A DNA stretch of 54,826 bases from Rhodospirillales bacterium (GCA_014859895.1 JACZKS010000091.1:1-54826), one strand, 5' to 3'. Counted from the stretch's first letter, positions 1 to 9,874 are shown. The notes: generated by a model not told the origin, from the sequence alone. Numbers and translations are program-made.

Positions 1-237
1 CGCTTCGGGCGCCGGCGGCGGCGGTGGCGGCGGTTCCGGCTTCGGCTCCGGCTTCGCTTCCGGTTTGGGAGCGGCTGGCGGCGCGTTGGTCCGCTCGGCG
101 ACCGTCAGGATCTCGACCATGATCGGAGTGTCGACCATCGGCGCCGGGCTGCGCAACTCGGGCAGCCCGAAATACGCCACGGCGGCAACCGCGGCGTGCA
201 CGGCGCACGAAAGGGCGACGCTCCGGCGCATATCCAT
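1..237 (-). CDS. tolA: TolA, N-terminal part (cut by window edge)
   Basis: The first 79 codons of a minus-strand gene run off the left edge. The translation starts MDMRRSVALSCAVHAAVAA, giving a short cytoplasmic tail and one membrane anchor. It then becomes a Pro/Lys/Glu-rich stretch (repeated PKPEPKPE and PPPPP), as expected of a TolA or TonB-like periplasmic spanning arm. The ATG overlaps the tolR stop by one base (TAATG), so the genes are translationally coupled. TolA links the TolQ-TolR proton channel in the inner membrane to TolB/Pal at the outer membrane. The C-terminal globular domain lies outside the window, so TolA rather than another TonB-like protein is inferred from the tolQ-tolR neighbourhood. 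Confidence 0.85.
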   Translation of the reverse strand, partial: MDMRRSVALSCAVHAAVAAVAYFGLPELRSPAPMVDTPIMVEILTVAERTNAPPAAPKPEAKPEPKPEPPPPPPPAPEA

Positions 238-713
238 TATCTAGGCGCCTTCTTCCCCGCGGCCGGAGTGGCTTTCTCCGGCATCTGCTCGGTGATCAGA
301 GCCACTTTACTGAAACCGGCCGCATTGATCGTACCCATAACTTCCATGACCCGGCCGTAGCTGATGGAGCGGTCGCCGCGCACGAATATCCGCGCCTCGG
401 AATTGTTGTGGGTGATGGCCACCAGGCGCGGCGCCAGGGCGTCGATCTCGACCTCGGTTTCTTGAAGGAAGATCCGGCCCTGCGAGTCGACCGAGACGGC
501 CAGCGGCTCGTCCTTGCCGGCCAAAGCGGCGGCCTGCGTCTTCGGCAGATCGACCTGCACGCCGACGGTCAACAATGGAGCCGTCACCATGAAGATGACG
601 AGGAGAACCAGCATGACGTCGACCATCGGCGTCACGTTGATATCGCTCATCGGCCGGCTGGCGCGGCGCGCGCCCAGGCGCTTCAGACCTCGTCTTGGCA
701 TCGTGGTGGCCAT
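237..713 (-). CDS. tolR: TolR, inner-membrane proton-channel subunit
   Basis: This 158-residue ExbD/TolR family protein has a basic N-terminal tail (residues 1-20) and one transmembrane helix. The segment INVTPMVDVMLVLLVIFMV contains the conserved channel aspartate (PMVD). A periplasmic domain of about 100 residues follows. TolR works with TolQ to convert the proton motive force into work on TolA during envelope constriction. The gene lies 2 bp after tolQ and overlaps the tolA start, in the usual tolQ-tolR-tolA order. The C-terminal tail (about 15 residues, rich in A, K and P) is a lineage-variable extension. Confidence 0.96.
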   Translation of the reverse strand: MATTMPRRGLKRLGARRASRPMSDINVTPMVDVMLVLLVIFMVTAPLLTVGVQVDLPKTQAAALAGKDEPLAVSVDSQGRIFLQETEVEIDALAPRLVAITHNNSEARIFVRGDRSISYGRVMEVMGTINAAGFSKVALITEQMPEKATPAAGKKAPR

Positions 714-715
714 GG

Positions 716-1444
716 TCAGTCCGCTTCCTCCATTTGCCGCGAGATGATGGCCGAGAACTCGCCGGCGAAGCTGTCGAGGCGCCCGGCATAGCGGTCCAGT
801 TCGCGCGACAGCTTGTTATAGGCGACCACCGCCGGAATGGCGGCAAGCAGGCCCAGCGCGGTGGCGAACAGCGCCTCGGCGATGCCGGGAGCGACGACCA
901 CCAGGCTGGTGTTCTTGGCCAACGCGATAGACTGGAAGCTGTTCATGATGCCCCACACCGTCCCGAACAATCCGATGAACGGCGCCGTGGCGCCGGTCGA
1001 GGCGAGGAACGTCATGTAGCGCTCGGCGCGATCCATCTCGCGCGTCACTGTGATCTGCATGACCCGGTCGATGCGATCGCCGAGGCCGACCCGGCTGGTG
1101 CGCGCTCCGTTGCGCTTGGCCAAAGCGCGCCGCCACTCCTTCATTGCGGCGACGAAGACGGCCGACATGGGATCGCGCGGATAACTGCCGATATTGTCGT
1201 AAAGGGCGTCGAGCGAGCCGCCCGACCAGAAGGCAGTCTCGAATTCGCTGGCCCTGGCGTTGAGGCGCCTCAACCCGATCAGTTTCTCGAAGATAACGGC
1301 CCAGCACCAGATCGAGGCCAGCAGCAGCCCGACGATAACCACCTGGACGACAATGTCGGCGCGCAGAAACAGGCCCCACACCGAAAAGTCGAGCCCGGCG
1401 ACAGAACCGCCGAGGGTAACGGCATCAATTGTAGCTCTTTCCAT
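716..1444 (-). CDS. tolQ: TolQ, proton-channel subunit of the Tol-Pal system
   Basis: This 242-residue MotA/TolQ/ExbB protein has three membrane segments, one near residues 15-40 and a pair in the C-terminal half. The signature is close to FIGLFGTVWGIMNSF followed by PGIAEALFATALGLLAAIP. The ATG at 1444 was chosen over a TTG one codon upstream. With TolR it forms the proton-conducting motor that energises TolA at the division site. Upstream ybgC lies 13 bp away, so the ybgC-tolQ-tolR-tolA order typical of Proteobacteria is kept. This gene family also supplies the template for the MotA-like protein at 12638-13789, which is a separate system. Confidence 0.97.
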   Translation of the reverse strand: MERATIDAVTLGGSVAGLDFSVWGLFLRADIVVQVVIVGLLLASIWCWAVIFEKLIGLRRLNARASEFETAFWSGGSLDALYDNIGSYPRDPMSAVFVAAMKEWRRALAKRNGARTSRVGLGDRIDRVMQITVTREMDRAERYMTFLASTGATAPFIGLFGTVWGIMNSFQSIALAKNTSLVVVAPGIAEALFATALGLLAAIPAVVAYNKLSRELDRYAGRLDSFAGEFSAIISRQMEEAD

Positions 1445-1457
1445 CAATCACGTCCTG

Positions 1458-1901
1458 CTAACTCGCATCACGCCATGCTTCGAAGGCAGCCCTTATTCCC
1501 TGGGGAATGCGGGCTGGACGCCCCGGATCGGCGCGCTTCATACAGGCAATCCGGACCTCCATGCGAACCAATTCGTCGCCGTTCCGGCGCACGCTTTGGC
1601 TCACGTCTACCGAGGCGCCCTTGACATCGGTGACTCCGGTATGAATTTCCAGTCCGTCGTCGAGCCGCGCCGGCCGCAGAAAATCGGCCGCGCAACGGCG
1701 CACGACGAAGACCAGTCCCGCCTCGCCAGCCAAATAGGACTGTTCTATGCCCAAAACCCTTAATAAATCCGTACGCGCCCGCTCGGCGAACTTCAGGTAA
1801 TTGGCGTAGTAGACGACGCCGGCGGCATCGGTGTCCTCGTAATAGACGCGTACGGGAAACACATGGACCCCGTGGTGAACCGTCCCTACCGCTTCACTCA
1901 T
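1458..1901 (-). CDS. ybgC: YbgC-type acyl-CoA thioesterase
   Basis: This is a hot-dog fold 4-hydroxybenzoyl-CoA thioesterase family protein of 147 residues. The motif [19 protein letters not shown] contains the catalytic aspartate of the tol-pal-associated YbgC family. The start at 1901 is chosen because ATGAGTGA overlaps the ruvB stop (8-bp overlap). An in-frame ATG at 1919 would overlap ruvB further and adds six residues of no family character. The enzyme hydrolyses short- to medium-chain acyl-CoA or acyl-ACP and is tied to the Tol operon in most Proteobacteria; its physiological role there is not settled. Confidence 0.93.
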   Translation of the reverse strand: MSEAVGTVHHGVHVFPVRVYYEDTDAAGVVYYANYLKFAERARTDLLRVLGIEQSYLAGEAGLVFVVRRCAADFLRPARLDDGLEIHTGVTDVKGASVDVSQSVRRNGDELVRMEVRIACMKRADPGRPARIPQGIRAAFEAWRDAS

Positions 1902-2943
1902 CGCCAGCCTCGACACCATTGATCAGTTCGTACTGAGCCGGACCGGGCGGCGGCGTCAGCCCGAGGTGCCGGTATGCATTCTGGGCCAGTACCCGGCCGC
2001 GTGGCGTGCGCATGAGGAGGCCCTGCTGGATAAGGTAGGGCTCGATGACCTCTTCGATGGTGTCGCGCTGTTCCGAAAGCGCCGCCGCCATGGTCTCGAC
2101 GCCGACCGGGCCACCGCCGTAATTGTCGGCGATGCAGCGCAAATAACGCCGGTCCATGGCGTCCAACCCCATACCGTCGACCTCCAGCCGGTTCAGGGCG
2201 GCATCTGCCGCACTGGCGTCGACGGCGACAGCGCCGTCGATGGCGGCGAAGTCGCGTACCCGGCGCAGCAATCGCCCGGCCACCCGCGGCGTCCCCCGCG
2301 AGCGGCGGGCGATTTCGATGGCCCCGTCGCGGGTCAACTCGACCTTGAGCAGGCGGGCCCCGCGGCTGACGATGAGCTCAAGCTCCTCGGCGGTATAAAA
2401 GACGACGCGCAATGGAATGCCGAAGCGCTCGCGCAGCGGCGTCGTAATCAGGCCGGTCCGGGTCGTCGCGCCGATCAGGGTAAAAGGCGGAAGATCGATA
2501 CGCACCGAACGCGCCGCCGGGCCCTCGCCGATGATGAGGTCGAGCTGTCGATCCTCCATCGCCGGATAGAGAATTTCCTCGACCACCGGATTGAGCCGGT
2601 GGATCTCGTCGATGAACAGCACATCGCGCGGCTGCAGGTTGGTCAGGATGGCCGCCAGATCGCCAGCCCGCACGATGACGGGGCCCGAGGTGGCGCGAAA
2701 GCCGACGCCGAGCTCGCGGGCGACGATCTGCGCCAGTGTCGTCTTGCCGAGACCGGGCGGACCGTAAAGCAGCACATGATCCATGGCCTCGCCGCGCTGG
2801 CGGGCGGCCTGGATGAAGACCCTGAGGTTGGCACAGGTCTGCCGCTGCCCGACGAAATCGTCGAGGCTGAGCGGGCGCATTCCGGCCTCCGCCGTGTCGG
2901 CCGCCGCCTGTTCGGGCGCCACCATGCGGTCGACCTCGTTCAT
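1894..2943 (-). CDS. ruvB: RuvB, Holliday-junction branch-migration ATPase
   Basis: This AAA+ helicase motor of 349 residues has Walker [10 protein letters not shown] at residues 61-69, Walker B FIDEIHR, sensor 1 GATTR, arginine finger region PLRERFGI and a C-terminal winged helix (PRTPRGR-like segment). Two RuvB hexamers drive branch migration on the RuvA-bound junction. The start codon overlaps the ruvA stop (ATGA) and the stop overlaps ybgC. Length matches the family (about 335-350). The N-terminal 20 residues are variable. Confidence 0.98.
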   Translation of the reverse strand: MNEVDRMVAPEQAAADTAEAGMRPLSLDDFVGQRQTCANLRVFIQAARQRGEAMDHVLLYGPPGLGKTTLAQIVARELGVGFRATSGPVIVRAGDLAAILTNLQPRDVLFIDEIHRLNPVVEEILYPAMEDRQLDLIIGEGPAARSVRIDLPPFTLIGATTRTGLITTPLRERFGIPLRVVFYTAEELELIVSRGARLLKVELTRDGAIEIARRSRGTPRVAGRLLRRVRDFAAIDGAVAVDASAADAALNRLEVDGMGLDAMDRRYLRCIADNYGGGPVGVETMAAALSEQRDTIEEVIEPYLIQQGLLMRTPRGRVLAQNAYRHLGLTPPPGPAQYELINGVEAGDE

Positions 2944-3575
2944 CGCGCAAGCTCCTTGGGCGCCAGTTCACTCAGCCCAGCGCGGATCAGCACCGACAGT
3001 TCGACGTCGGGGCCGAGCCGTCCCGCGGCCTGTGACACTGCCCGCAGGGCCTCCGAAGCGCCGTAGCCCAGGTTGACCAGCGCCGAAACCGCATCCGCGG
3101 TGTTGCCGGCAGCCGTGCCGGCCATGTCCGGGCGGACGAAGGCGCCAGGCCCGCCGGCCGCCGCGCCGAGGGCGATGGCGCCGACCTTGTCCTTGAGCTC
3201 GCTGGCGATACGTCCGGCCAGCTTGGCGCCTACTCCCGGTGCCCGGCTGAGCGCCGTGCGGTCGGCCGCCGCGATGGCATGCAGGATCTCCTCGACACTC
3301 AGTGTCGAGAGAATGGCCATGCCGACCTTGGCGCCCACGCCCTGCACCTGGGTCAGCAGGCGGAACCAGTCGCGCTCCGCCGCATCCATGAACCCGTACA
3401 GGTGGATATGATCCTCACGGACATGGGTCTCGATCACCAAGCTGGCTTGCGTACCGTCCGCCAGCCGGGCCAGGGTGCGGCCCGAACAGAAGACCAGATA
3501 GCCGACGCCACCGACGTCGATGACCGCCCAATCATCGCCCCGCGAGTCGACACGGCCGGTCAGCTTGGCGATCAT
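2940..3575 (-). CDS. ruvA: RuvA, Holliday-junction binding protein
   Basis: This 211-residue protein has the OB-fold domain I ([11 protein letters not shown] onward), two helix-hairpin-helix motifs ([17 protein letters not shown] and [19 protein letters not shown]) and the flexible C-terminal RuvB-binding domain III ([17 protein letters not shown]). It clamps the four-way junction and loads RuvB. It overlaps ruvC upstream and ruvB downstream by 4 bp each (ATGA), forming a tightly coupled ruvC-ruvA-ruvB unit. Confidence 0.98.
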   Translation of the reverse strand: MIAKLTGRVDSRGDDWAVIDVGGVGYLVFCSGRTLARLADGTQASLVIETHVREDHIHLYGFMDAAERDWFRLLTQVQGVGAKVGMAILSTLSVEEILHAIAAADRTALSRAPGVGAKLAGRIASELKDKVGAIALGAAAGGPGAFVRPDMAGTAAGNTADAVSALVNLGYGASEALRAVSQAAGRLGPDVELSVLIRAGLSELAPKELAR

Positions 3576-4096
3576 AGCGTCGCCCCCGCCGGCCGCGCGC
3601 GCTGGGCAAGCCTCAGTGTGGTTGCCCGGTGGTGGGCATGACAGATGGCGGCTGCCAGAGCGTCGGCGGCATCCGCCGTTTTGGTGGCGCTGCTGGGCAG
3701 AAGGGTGCGCACCATCATCTGGATCTGTTCCTTTGCCGCGTGGCCGGTCCCGACCACGGTTTTCTTGATGAGGTTGGGCGGATATTCGAACACCGGCACG
3801 CCGCAGCGCGCCGGCACCAGGACCACCACGCCCCGCGCCTGGCCGAGCTTGAGAGTCGACACCGCATTCATGTTGACGAACGTTTCCTCGACCGCGGCCT
3901 CGGCGGGACGGTAACGCTCGATTACCTCGATCAAGCCGTCATAGAGGGCCGACAGCCGCTCGGCCAAGGGCATACGACTGTCGGTGACGATAATGCCGTC
4001 GGCGATATGGCTGAGCCGGTTGTCCCACGCCTCGATCACGCCCCAACCGGTAATACGAAGCCCCGGGTCAAGTCCCAAGAGTCGCAAGGGTTTCAA
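3572..4096 (-). CDS. ruvC: RuvC, Holliday-junction resolvase
   Basis: This RNase H-fold nuclease of 174 residues shows the four acidic catalytic positions: LDPG near the N terminus, VEETF in the middle, and the C-terminal DAADALA pair. It nicks the junction symmetrically in concert with RuvAB. The gene begins with TTG ([12 protein letters not shown]) just after a strong GGAGGAGG ribosome binding site, and no ATG gives a family-like N terminus. It lies about 30 bp after yebC, a linkage common in Proteobacteria. Confidence 0.97.
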   Translation of the reverse strand: MKPLRLLGLDPGLRITGWGVIEAWDNRLSHIADGIIVTDSRMPLAERLSALYDGLIEVIERYRPAEAAVEETFVNMNAVSTLKLGQARGVVVLVPARCGVPVFEYPPNLIKKTVVGTGHAAKEQIQMMVRTLLPSSATKTADAADALAAAICHAHHRATTLRLAQRARPAGATL

Positions 4097-4128
4097 AAAC
4101 CTCCTCCAGTCGCGAAACAGCGTGCCGA

Positions 4129-4878
4129 TCAGGCGCTGAGTCGCTCCATTACCTCTTCATCGACGTCGAAGTTGGTCGACACCCGTTGGACGTCGTCGTT
4201 GTCGTCCAATACGTCAAGCAGCTTGAAGAGCGTCGACGCGGCCTGTTCGTCGATGGGAACCGTGTTCATCGGCTTCCAGTCCAGGCGGGCCGATTCTGGC
4301 GTCCCAAAACGCTTCTCCAGGGCATCGCGCACGGTGCTCAGGTCGTCGGGCGCGCAGGCTATTTGATGGCCGGCCTCGTCCGATTCCACGTCCGTCGCGC
4401 CAGCCTCAAGCGCGGCCTCGAACATGTCTTCGGCCGACGCGATGTCCATCTTGTATTCGACGCGGCCGATGCGCTCGAACATGAATGATACGCTGCCCGT
4501 CTCGCCCAGGTTGCCCCCGTGCTTGCTAAAGGCGGCGCGGATTTCCGAGGCGGTGCGATTGCGGTTGTCGGTCAAGGCCTCGACGATCACCGCCACGCCG
4601 CCGGGGCCGTACCCTTCGTAGCGGATCTCCTCGTAGTTGGCCGTGTCGTCGCCGCCGGCCCCGCGCTTGATCGCGCGCTCCATCGTATCCTTCGGCATGT
4701 TGGCGGTGCGCGCCGCGATGATCGCCGAACGCAGCCGGGGATTGGACTCAGGGTCGGGCAGGCCGCCGCGGGCGGCCACCGTCAACTCGCGGATGAGCTT
4801 GGTGAAAACTTTGGCGCGCTTGGCATCCTGTGCACCCTTCCGGTGCATGATGTTCTTAAACTGGGAATGACCCGACAT
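4129..4878 (-). CDS. yebC: YebC/TACO1-family protein
   Basis: This 249-residue protein starts [18 protein letters not shown], the family's invariant N terminus. An upstream in-frame ATG at 4890 adds only four residues and is not preferred. YebC proteins are ribosome-associated translation factors that help with difficult stretches such as polyprolines, and many are still annotated as transcriptional regulators. The acidic C-terminal domain ([14 protein letters not shown]) and the [14 protein letters not shown] core are intact. It sits immediately upstream of ruvC on the same strand. Confidence 0.96.
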   Translation of the reverse strand: MSGHSQFKNIMHRKGAQDAKRAKVFTKLIRELTVAARGGLPDPESNPRLRSAIIAARTANMPKDTMERAIKRGAGGDDTANYEEIRYEGYGPGGVAVIVEALTDNRNRTASEIRAAFSKHGGNLGETGSVSFMFERIGRVEYKMDIASAEDMFEAALEAGATDVESDEAGHQIACAPDDLSTVRDALEKRFGTPESARLDWKPMNTVPIDEQAASTLFKLLDVLDDNDDVQRVSTNFDVDEEVMERLSA

Positions 4879-5147
4879 AAACCAACACACCCCTTATTTG
4901 CCGATGGACTCGGGCGCTTGTACCATATGTAGTGGAAGAACGCACGGATACCGTGCCTTGAGCTATCAAAGCAATATGGCAAGATTTGGGCGTGCGGCGA
5001 AGGAGCTAAACGCTCCACCGGCCAGTCTCCCGGGCGACTAGAAGCCCAAGAAGGGTGGATGCGCCCAAAGTCCGCGTTCTCCACGCCTTGTTCGGCGACA
5101 GATATACGATACGGCGCCAGCGCCGCCAAGACGTCTCATGCGAGGTG

Positions 5148-5957
5148 TCAGGGCAGCGTCTGCAGCAACCGTCCGCCCATGCGCAGCGGCTCGATGCTCA
5201 CGGCCAGGCCGGAAGCATCGTCGGTCTCCACCAGGACGGCGCAGAGGGTGGCCTCGCCGTGGGCAGGCTCCAGCCGCTCGGTCGGCAGCACTTGGGTCAG
5301 GCGGGCCATCGCCGTTTCCTTTGCCATGCCGATCACCGAGTCATAGTCGCCGCACATGCCGACGTCGGTAAGGTACCCGGTGCCGCCGGGCAGGATCTGT
5401 GCATCCGCCGTGGGCACGTGAGTGTGGCTGCCGACCACCGCCGACACCCGGCCGTCGAGAAAATGTCCGAGCGCCATCTTCTCGCTGGTCGCTTCGGCGT
5501 GGAAATCGACGAAGATGGCCTGCACCTGGCTGCCCAGCCGGCATTCGTCGAGCACGGCGTCAAGCGCGCGAAAAGGGTCTTCGATGGCATGCATGAACAG
5601 GCGGCCCTGGACCTGGGCCACCACGACCCTCCGATGGTCGGCCAGTTCGTACACGTTGACGCCCCGCCCGGGCGTGCCCGGCGGGTAGTTGAGGGGACGA
5701 AGAAGGCGTGACTCGCCGTCGATGAAACCAAGGATCTCCCGCTGGTCCCACACGTGGTTGCCGGTGACGATGGCGTCGGCGCCGGCCGCGAACAGTGCCT
5801 GGCAGATCTTCTCGGTGATGCCAAAGCCGTGGGCGGCGTTCTCGCCGTTGACGATGACGAAGTCGACGCCGAAATCCCGGCGCAGGTCGGGAATCTTGTG
5901 GCAGACGAGGTCGCGCCCCGCTCGGCCGACGATGTCTCCGATATAGAGGATTCTCAT
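5148..5957 (-). CDS. YmdB-like metallophosphoesterase (TIGR00282 type)
   Basis: This 269-residue calcineurin-like phosphoesterase begins MRILYIGDIVGRAGRD. The metal-binding motifs GDIVG, NGENAAHG, GNHVWD and SHTHVPTAD are all present. Homologues such as B. subtilis YmdB hydrolyse 2',3'-cyclic nucleotides; the substrate here is unknown. The start at 5957 is chosen because it overlaps the stop of the folate ligase gene (ATGA); an earlier in-frame start adds 14 residues of no family character. It is the last gene of the zapA-6S RNA-fau cluster. Confidence 0.92.
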   Translation of the reverse strand: MRILYIGDIVGRAGRDLVCHKIPDLRRDFGVDFVIVNGENAAHGFGITEKICQALFAAGADAIVTGNHVWDQREILGFIDGESRLLRPLNYPPGTPGRGVNVYELADHRRVVVAQVQGRLFMHAIEDPFRALDAVLDECRLGSQVQAIFVDFHAEATSEKMALGHFLDGRVSAVVGSHTHVPTADAQILPGGTGYLTDVGMCGDYDSVIGMAKETAMARLTQVLPTERLEPAHGEATLCAVLVETDDASGLAVSIEPLRMGGRLLQTLP

Positions 5958-6538
5958 GGGTATGCGGTCCTGAATGCCGTTTCCTCGGTGACGACCCAAT
6001 CCAGCCGGGCGTCGGTCGGGCCAAAGGGCACGGTTTCCACTTCCTGGCAGGAATAGCCCACGCCCACGGCCTCAACCCTGCCGCGATCGCGCAGCAAGGG
6101 CAAGGTCCTGTCGTAGTATCCGCCGCCCTGCCCCAGGCGATAGCCCTGGCGGTCGAAGGCCAGCAGCGGCACCAGAAGGATGGAGGGAATGCCCTGCTCG
6201 GCGCTGGCAGCCGGTTGCCGGGTTCCCAGCGGCCCGCCATCGAGCCGTTGCCCCGGGTTCCAGCGGCGGAATCTCAGGGGTTTCCCCGCGGCATCGACGA
6301 CCGGCAGCAAACACGGGGCTCCCATTCCATGCAAATGCGAAAGCAGCGGACGGACGTCGGCCTCGTCGCCGACCGGCCAGTAGGCGGCGACAGCAACCCC
6401 GGCTCCGAGCCCGAAGCCGCCGGCGATCGTTAGGAAATTGGCGAGGATGCGCTGGCCCGCTTCGGCCCCAAGCGTGGCGCAAAAGTCGTGCCGTTTGCGC
6501 CTCATTTCGGCGCGCAGATACGCTTTCTGCTGTTTCAT
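5954..6538 (-). CDS. fau: 5-formyltetrahydrofolate cyclo-ligase
   Basis: This 194-residue protein starts MKQQKAYLRAEMRRKR. It has the conserved ATP-binding basic N terminus, the central PLLAFDRQGYRLGQGGGYYDR motif and C-terminal VEAVGVGYSCQEVE. It converts 5-formyl-THF to 5,10-methenyl-THF using ATP. The open frame extends upstream to 6913 but that part overlaps the 6S RNA and has no family similarity, so the start at 6538 is used. The gene directly follows 6S RNA, as in many Proteobacteria (zapA-ssrS-ygfA/fau), so the mRNA is probably co-transcribed with and processed from the RNA. Confidence 0.95.
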   Translation of the reverse strand: MKQQKAYLRAEMRRKRHDFCATLGAEAGQRILANFLTIAGGFGLGAGVAVAAYWPVGDEADVRPLLSHLHGMGAPCLLPVVDAAGKPLRFRRWNPGQRLDGGPLGTRQPAASAEQGIPSILLVPLLAFDRQGYRLGQGGGYYDRTLPLLRDRGRVEAVGVGYSCQEVETVPFGPTDARLDWVVTEETAFRTAYP

Positions 6539-6578
6539 GGATATCGGGGGAACCGAGGCGGGAAATATGGGAGACATA

Positions 6579-6747
6579 GGATGGGCGGTGCCGCAACAGC
6601 CGTTGGCCGAAGAATCCTCCGTGGCCTGCTCGCGCAGGTGGGTGACCATATACCGGACCCACGGGTCCGGCAGGGACAGTCCCCTAGAGAATCGAAGTAG
6701 CCCCAGGGATGTCGTGGCCTGACGTGCTTCACAGCAGCCGCCCACAC
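6579..6747 (-). ncRNA. ssrS: 6S RNA
   Basis: The roughly 170-nt gap between zapA and fau on the minus strand has the 6S features. The closing stem is formed by GGGCGG (complement of 6738-6743) and CCGCCC (complement of 6583-6588). The interior keeps a long, largely paired hairpin with the segment GACCCGTGGGTCC and the 3' motif GGCACCGCCC seen in alphaproteobacterial 6S RNAs. 6S RNA binds the housekeeping RNA polymerase holoenzyme by mimicking an open promoter and accumulates in stationary phase. Synteny (zapA upstream, 5-formyl-THF ligase downstream) is the classic arrangement. End points are approximate. Confidence 0.88.
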
Positions 6748-6752
6748 TGTAT

Positions 6753-7088
6753 CTAGGCGCCTTTGAGGCGCGCGGCAACTCCTTCGATGCGCTCGGCCAT
6801 TGAATCCATCGCGGCGCCGAGGTTTTCCTCGGCGTCGAGGCGCGCCGTTGCGGTGCGATCGCCCGCCTTGAGGGATTCCACCTCGGCATAGGCATCCGAC
6901 AGTTCGTCGGCAATCACCAGGCCCGCCATCACCAGCAGTTGGGCATCGCCGACCTGTCCGACCGAGGCCACCAGCTCGTTGATCCGCCGATCGACATAGG
7001 CGGCCAGTCGCGCCAAGTGGGCTTCCTGGCCGTCCTCGCAGGCGATCTGGTATTTTCGTCCGTTGATGGAAACGGAAACGTGCGCCAA
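6753..7088 (-). CDS. zapA: ZapA, FtsZ-ring stabiliser
   Basis: This 111-residue protein starts AHVSVSINGRKYQIACEDGQE, the ZapA N-terminal signature, and continues into a coiled coil with the segment LLVMAGLVIADELSDAY. ZapA cross-links FtsZ filaments at the division septum. The best start is TTG at 7088, which follows GGAGGA by about 8 nt. No ATG gives the conserved N terminus. It lies 4 bp after the coiled-coil gene at 7093-7368 and directly precedes 6S RNA. Confidence 0.93.
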   Translation of the reverse strand: MAHVSVSINGRKYQIACEDGQEAHLARLAAYVDRRINELVASVGQVGDAQLLVMAGLVIADELSDAYAEVESLKAGDRTATARLDAEENLGAAMDSMAERIEGVAARLKGA

Positions 7089-7092
7089 TGCC

Positions 7093-7368
7093 CTATTCCT
7101 CCAGAACCGTTTTTAAGCGCTGGATGACGCCGTCGAGCCGACGCGAAACCTCCTCGGTGGCGGTCCGGACTTGGGCGTTCTCGTTCCGGCTTTCGGTGAG
7201 GGCATGCTTCGCCGCCAACAGGTCTTCGGAAACGTCCTCGCGGGCGGAAGCACGAGAGGCCGCGGCCGTCTCGATTTCGGCCACTGCTCTCTCAAGTCGC
7301 TCGCGCGCCCGTTGAATGCGCGACGGCGCGGGGATGGATGAGTTGCTCACGGACTCTAGAATAGGCAT
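7093..7368 (-). CDS. Small coiled-coil protein (DUF4164-like)
   Basis: This 91-residue protein is almost entirely a predicted coiled coil (residues 17-91, heptads rich in A, E, R and L; SRIQRARERLERAVAEIE to VIQRLKTVLEE). It resembles the DUF4164 proteins encoded before zapA in alphaproteobacteria. Its stop lies 4 bp before the zapA start, and its own ribosome binding site region supplies the zapA GGAGGA. By position it may act like ZapB, the coiled-coil partner of ZapA, but that is inference from synteny only. Confidence 0.75.
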   Translation of the reverse strand: MPILESVSNSSIPAPSRIQRARERLERAVAEIETAAASRASAREDVSEDLLAAKHALTESRNENAQVRTATEEVSRRLDGVIQRLKTVLEE

Positions 7369-7411
7369 CCCCTCACGACCCCGTCAACCGCCGTTTCTCT
7401 CAAAAAATCCA

Positions 7412-7439
7412 TTGACTGTGAAGGTCAATAGGGTAAAGG
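7412..7439 (+). promoter_or_regulatory. Putative gap promoter with overlapping dyad
   Basis: TTGACT at 7412-7417 and TAAAGG at 7434-7439 form a 16-bp-spaced sigma70-like pair about 130 bp upstream of gap. The -35 lies inside an inverted repeat, ATTGAC-N7-GTCAAT (7411-7429), a plausible operator. The -10 is a weak match, so the promoter call is tentative. Confidence 0.35.
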
Positions 7440-7569
7440 TTCGGCCGAATTCTGCGCCGCAGCCGCCCCGCGGGCGATTGAGTGCGACCCGCCCGAGGGT
7501 CCCCGTGTCTCTCCCGTGTCGTACGGCGAAACGGGCGTTCAATCCGAACCGAAGCTATGGAGAAGAAAG

Positions 7570-8577
<1,008 letters not shown>

Positions 8578-8601
8578 TCGCTTTTCCGTAGAGACGGTAC
8601 G

Positions 8602-8635
8602 GGGCGGGGCTTTTCGGGGCCCCGCCCTTCGTTTT
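8602..8635 (+). terminator. Intrinsic terminator after gap
   Basis: GGGCGGGGC (8602-8610) pairs perfectly with GCCCCGCCC (8619-8627) across an 8-nt loop. It is followed by TTCGTTTT. It lies 25 bp after the gap stop. Confidence 0.8.
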
Positions 8636-8676
8636 GGTTCGGATCGTCGGCCACACTCCCGCTATGATGGCCGATC

Positions 8677-9099
8677 ATGGGGCCGATGATCGTCATTCAT
8701 ACGTTGGCGCACGCGCGGGCCGCCCTGGCGGCGGCGGCCGATGTCGGTTGCCCCGTCACCCTGATCAGCGCACAGGGGGCGGCGGCCTATCTCGGCGCCG
8801 CGGTCTTTCGCGAAATAGTGGCCGAGGCCGCGCGCGAAACGCCCGGCGCCACCGTTACCGCGATCCTCGATTGTGGCGACGATGCCAGCCTCGCACTCAA
8901 CGCCTTGCGCCATGGCCTGAAGGTCATCCGCCTGCGCGCCGGCCCCGCGGCCATGGCCGCCGTCGCCGACATTGCCGGCCAGATGGGCGCCTTCATCGAC
9001 CCCGCCCCTGAGGCGCCGGTTCTCGATTTGCTCGATCGGCCGGACGCCCCGGCGGCCTGCCGAGCCTGGTTGCTGCGCGGTGCGGCCGAGCCGGATTGA
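8677..9099 (+). CDS. Conserved protein of unknown function upstream of thiE
   Basis: This 140-residue protein is rich in alanine with no signal peptide or membrane helix. The pattern LAHARAALAAAADVGCPVTLIS, followed by TAILDCGDDASLALNALRHGLKVIRL, suggests a small alternating alpha/beta fold. Codon use matches neighbours (GC at third positions), supporting a real gene. An alternative start is the ATG at 8686. Neither start has a clear ribosome binding site. It lies between gap and thiE; function is not recognisable. Confidence 0.7.
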   Translation: MGPMIVIHTLAHARAALAAAADVGCPVTLISAQGAAAYLGAAVFREIVAEAARETPGATVTAILDCGDDASLALNALRHGLKVIRLRAGPAAMAAVADIAGQMGAFIDPAPEAPVLDLLDRPDAPAACRAWLLRGAAEPD

Positions 9100-9168
9100 C
9101 CGGCCCTTGCGCGGGGTCGGCGAGGCGTCTATGAGTGGCCGTCACCTTGCCATCCAGGGACTCCCGTC

Positions 9169-9810
9169 ATGCCTGCTTCCGCCTGCCGCCTCTATCTCGT
9201 GACGCCGCCCCGCGTCGAACTGCCGGCCTTCGCCGATGCGCTCTCGGCCGCCGTCGACGCCGACGACGTGGCCTGTCTGCAGATCCGCCTGAAGGACGTC
9301 GACGACGACGAAATCCGCAGGATCAGCCAAGTCCTTGTCCCCATCGCCCAAGCCCGCGACGTGGCGGTGTTGATGAACGATCGTCCGGATCTTGCCGCCG
9401 AGACGGGATGCGACGGCGTTCATATCGGTCAGGACGACGCCACCTACGCCGAGGCGCGCCGGGCGGTCGGCGCCAACGGCATCGTCGGCGTCACCTGCCA
9501 CAACTCGCGCCATCTCGCCGTCGAGGCCGGAGAGGCCGGAGCTGACTACGTGGCCTTCGGCGCCTTTTTCCCGACCGGCACCAAAATCGCCAAGACCGCG
9601 GCGGACCCATCGATCCTCGAATGGTGGAGCGACATCGCTACCCTGCCCTGCGTCGCCATCGGCGGTATCACGGTCGAGAACTGCCCGGCGCTCGTACGGG
9701 CAGGCGCCGACTTCCTGGCCGTCGTCGGCGGCGTATGGAACCACGCCGAAGGGCCGGCGGCGGCGGTTCGCGCCTTCAATCGTGCCATCGCCGAGGCCGC
9801 TGACGCCTGA
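9169..9810 (+). CDS. thiE: Thiamine-phosphate synthase
   Basis: This TIM-barrel protein of 213 residues carries the pyrimidine and pyrophosphate site motifs. They are [29 protein letters not shown] (in part), FFPTGTK and the phosphate loop IGGIT. It joins HMP-pyrophosphate and thiazole phosphate to make thiamine phosphate. The motif usually written GVSTH or GVSCH reads GVTCH here, and the GP before the FPT motif reads GAF, so this is a divergent ThiE. No other thi gene is adjacent. It may be the second ThiE copy common in alphaproteobacteria; that needs the rest of the genome. Confidence 0.9.
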   Translation: MPASACRLYLVTPPRVELPAFADALSAAVDADDVACLQIRLKDVDDDEIRRISQVLVPIAQARDVAVLMNDRPDLAAETGCDGVHIGQDDATYAEARRAVGANGIVGVTCHNSRHLAVEAGEAGADYVAFGAFFPTGTKIAKTAADPSILEWWSDIATLPCVAIGGITVENCPALVRAGADFLAVVGGVWNHAEGPAAAVRAFNRAIAEAADA

Positions 9811-9874
9811 GCGCCGCGTCGCCGTTGCGTCTGCTGTTGCAAGCTGATAGGGTCCGCGCCGCTAGCGTTTCCCG

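Noticed and set aside
4879-5147. Riboswitch-like CGAAGGAGC segment (about 5000) resembling a glycine aptamer core
   Set aside because: The matching GGAGAG / CTCTC closing stem is absent, and no plus-strand gene follows that it could control. The rest of this 269-bp gap holds only a short GCACGG hairpin near 4943.
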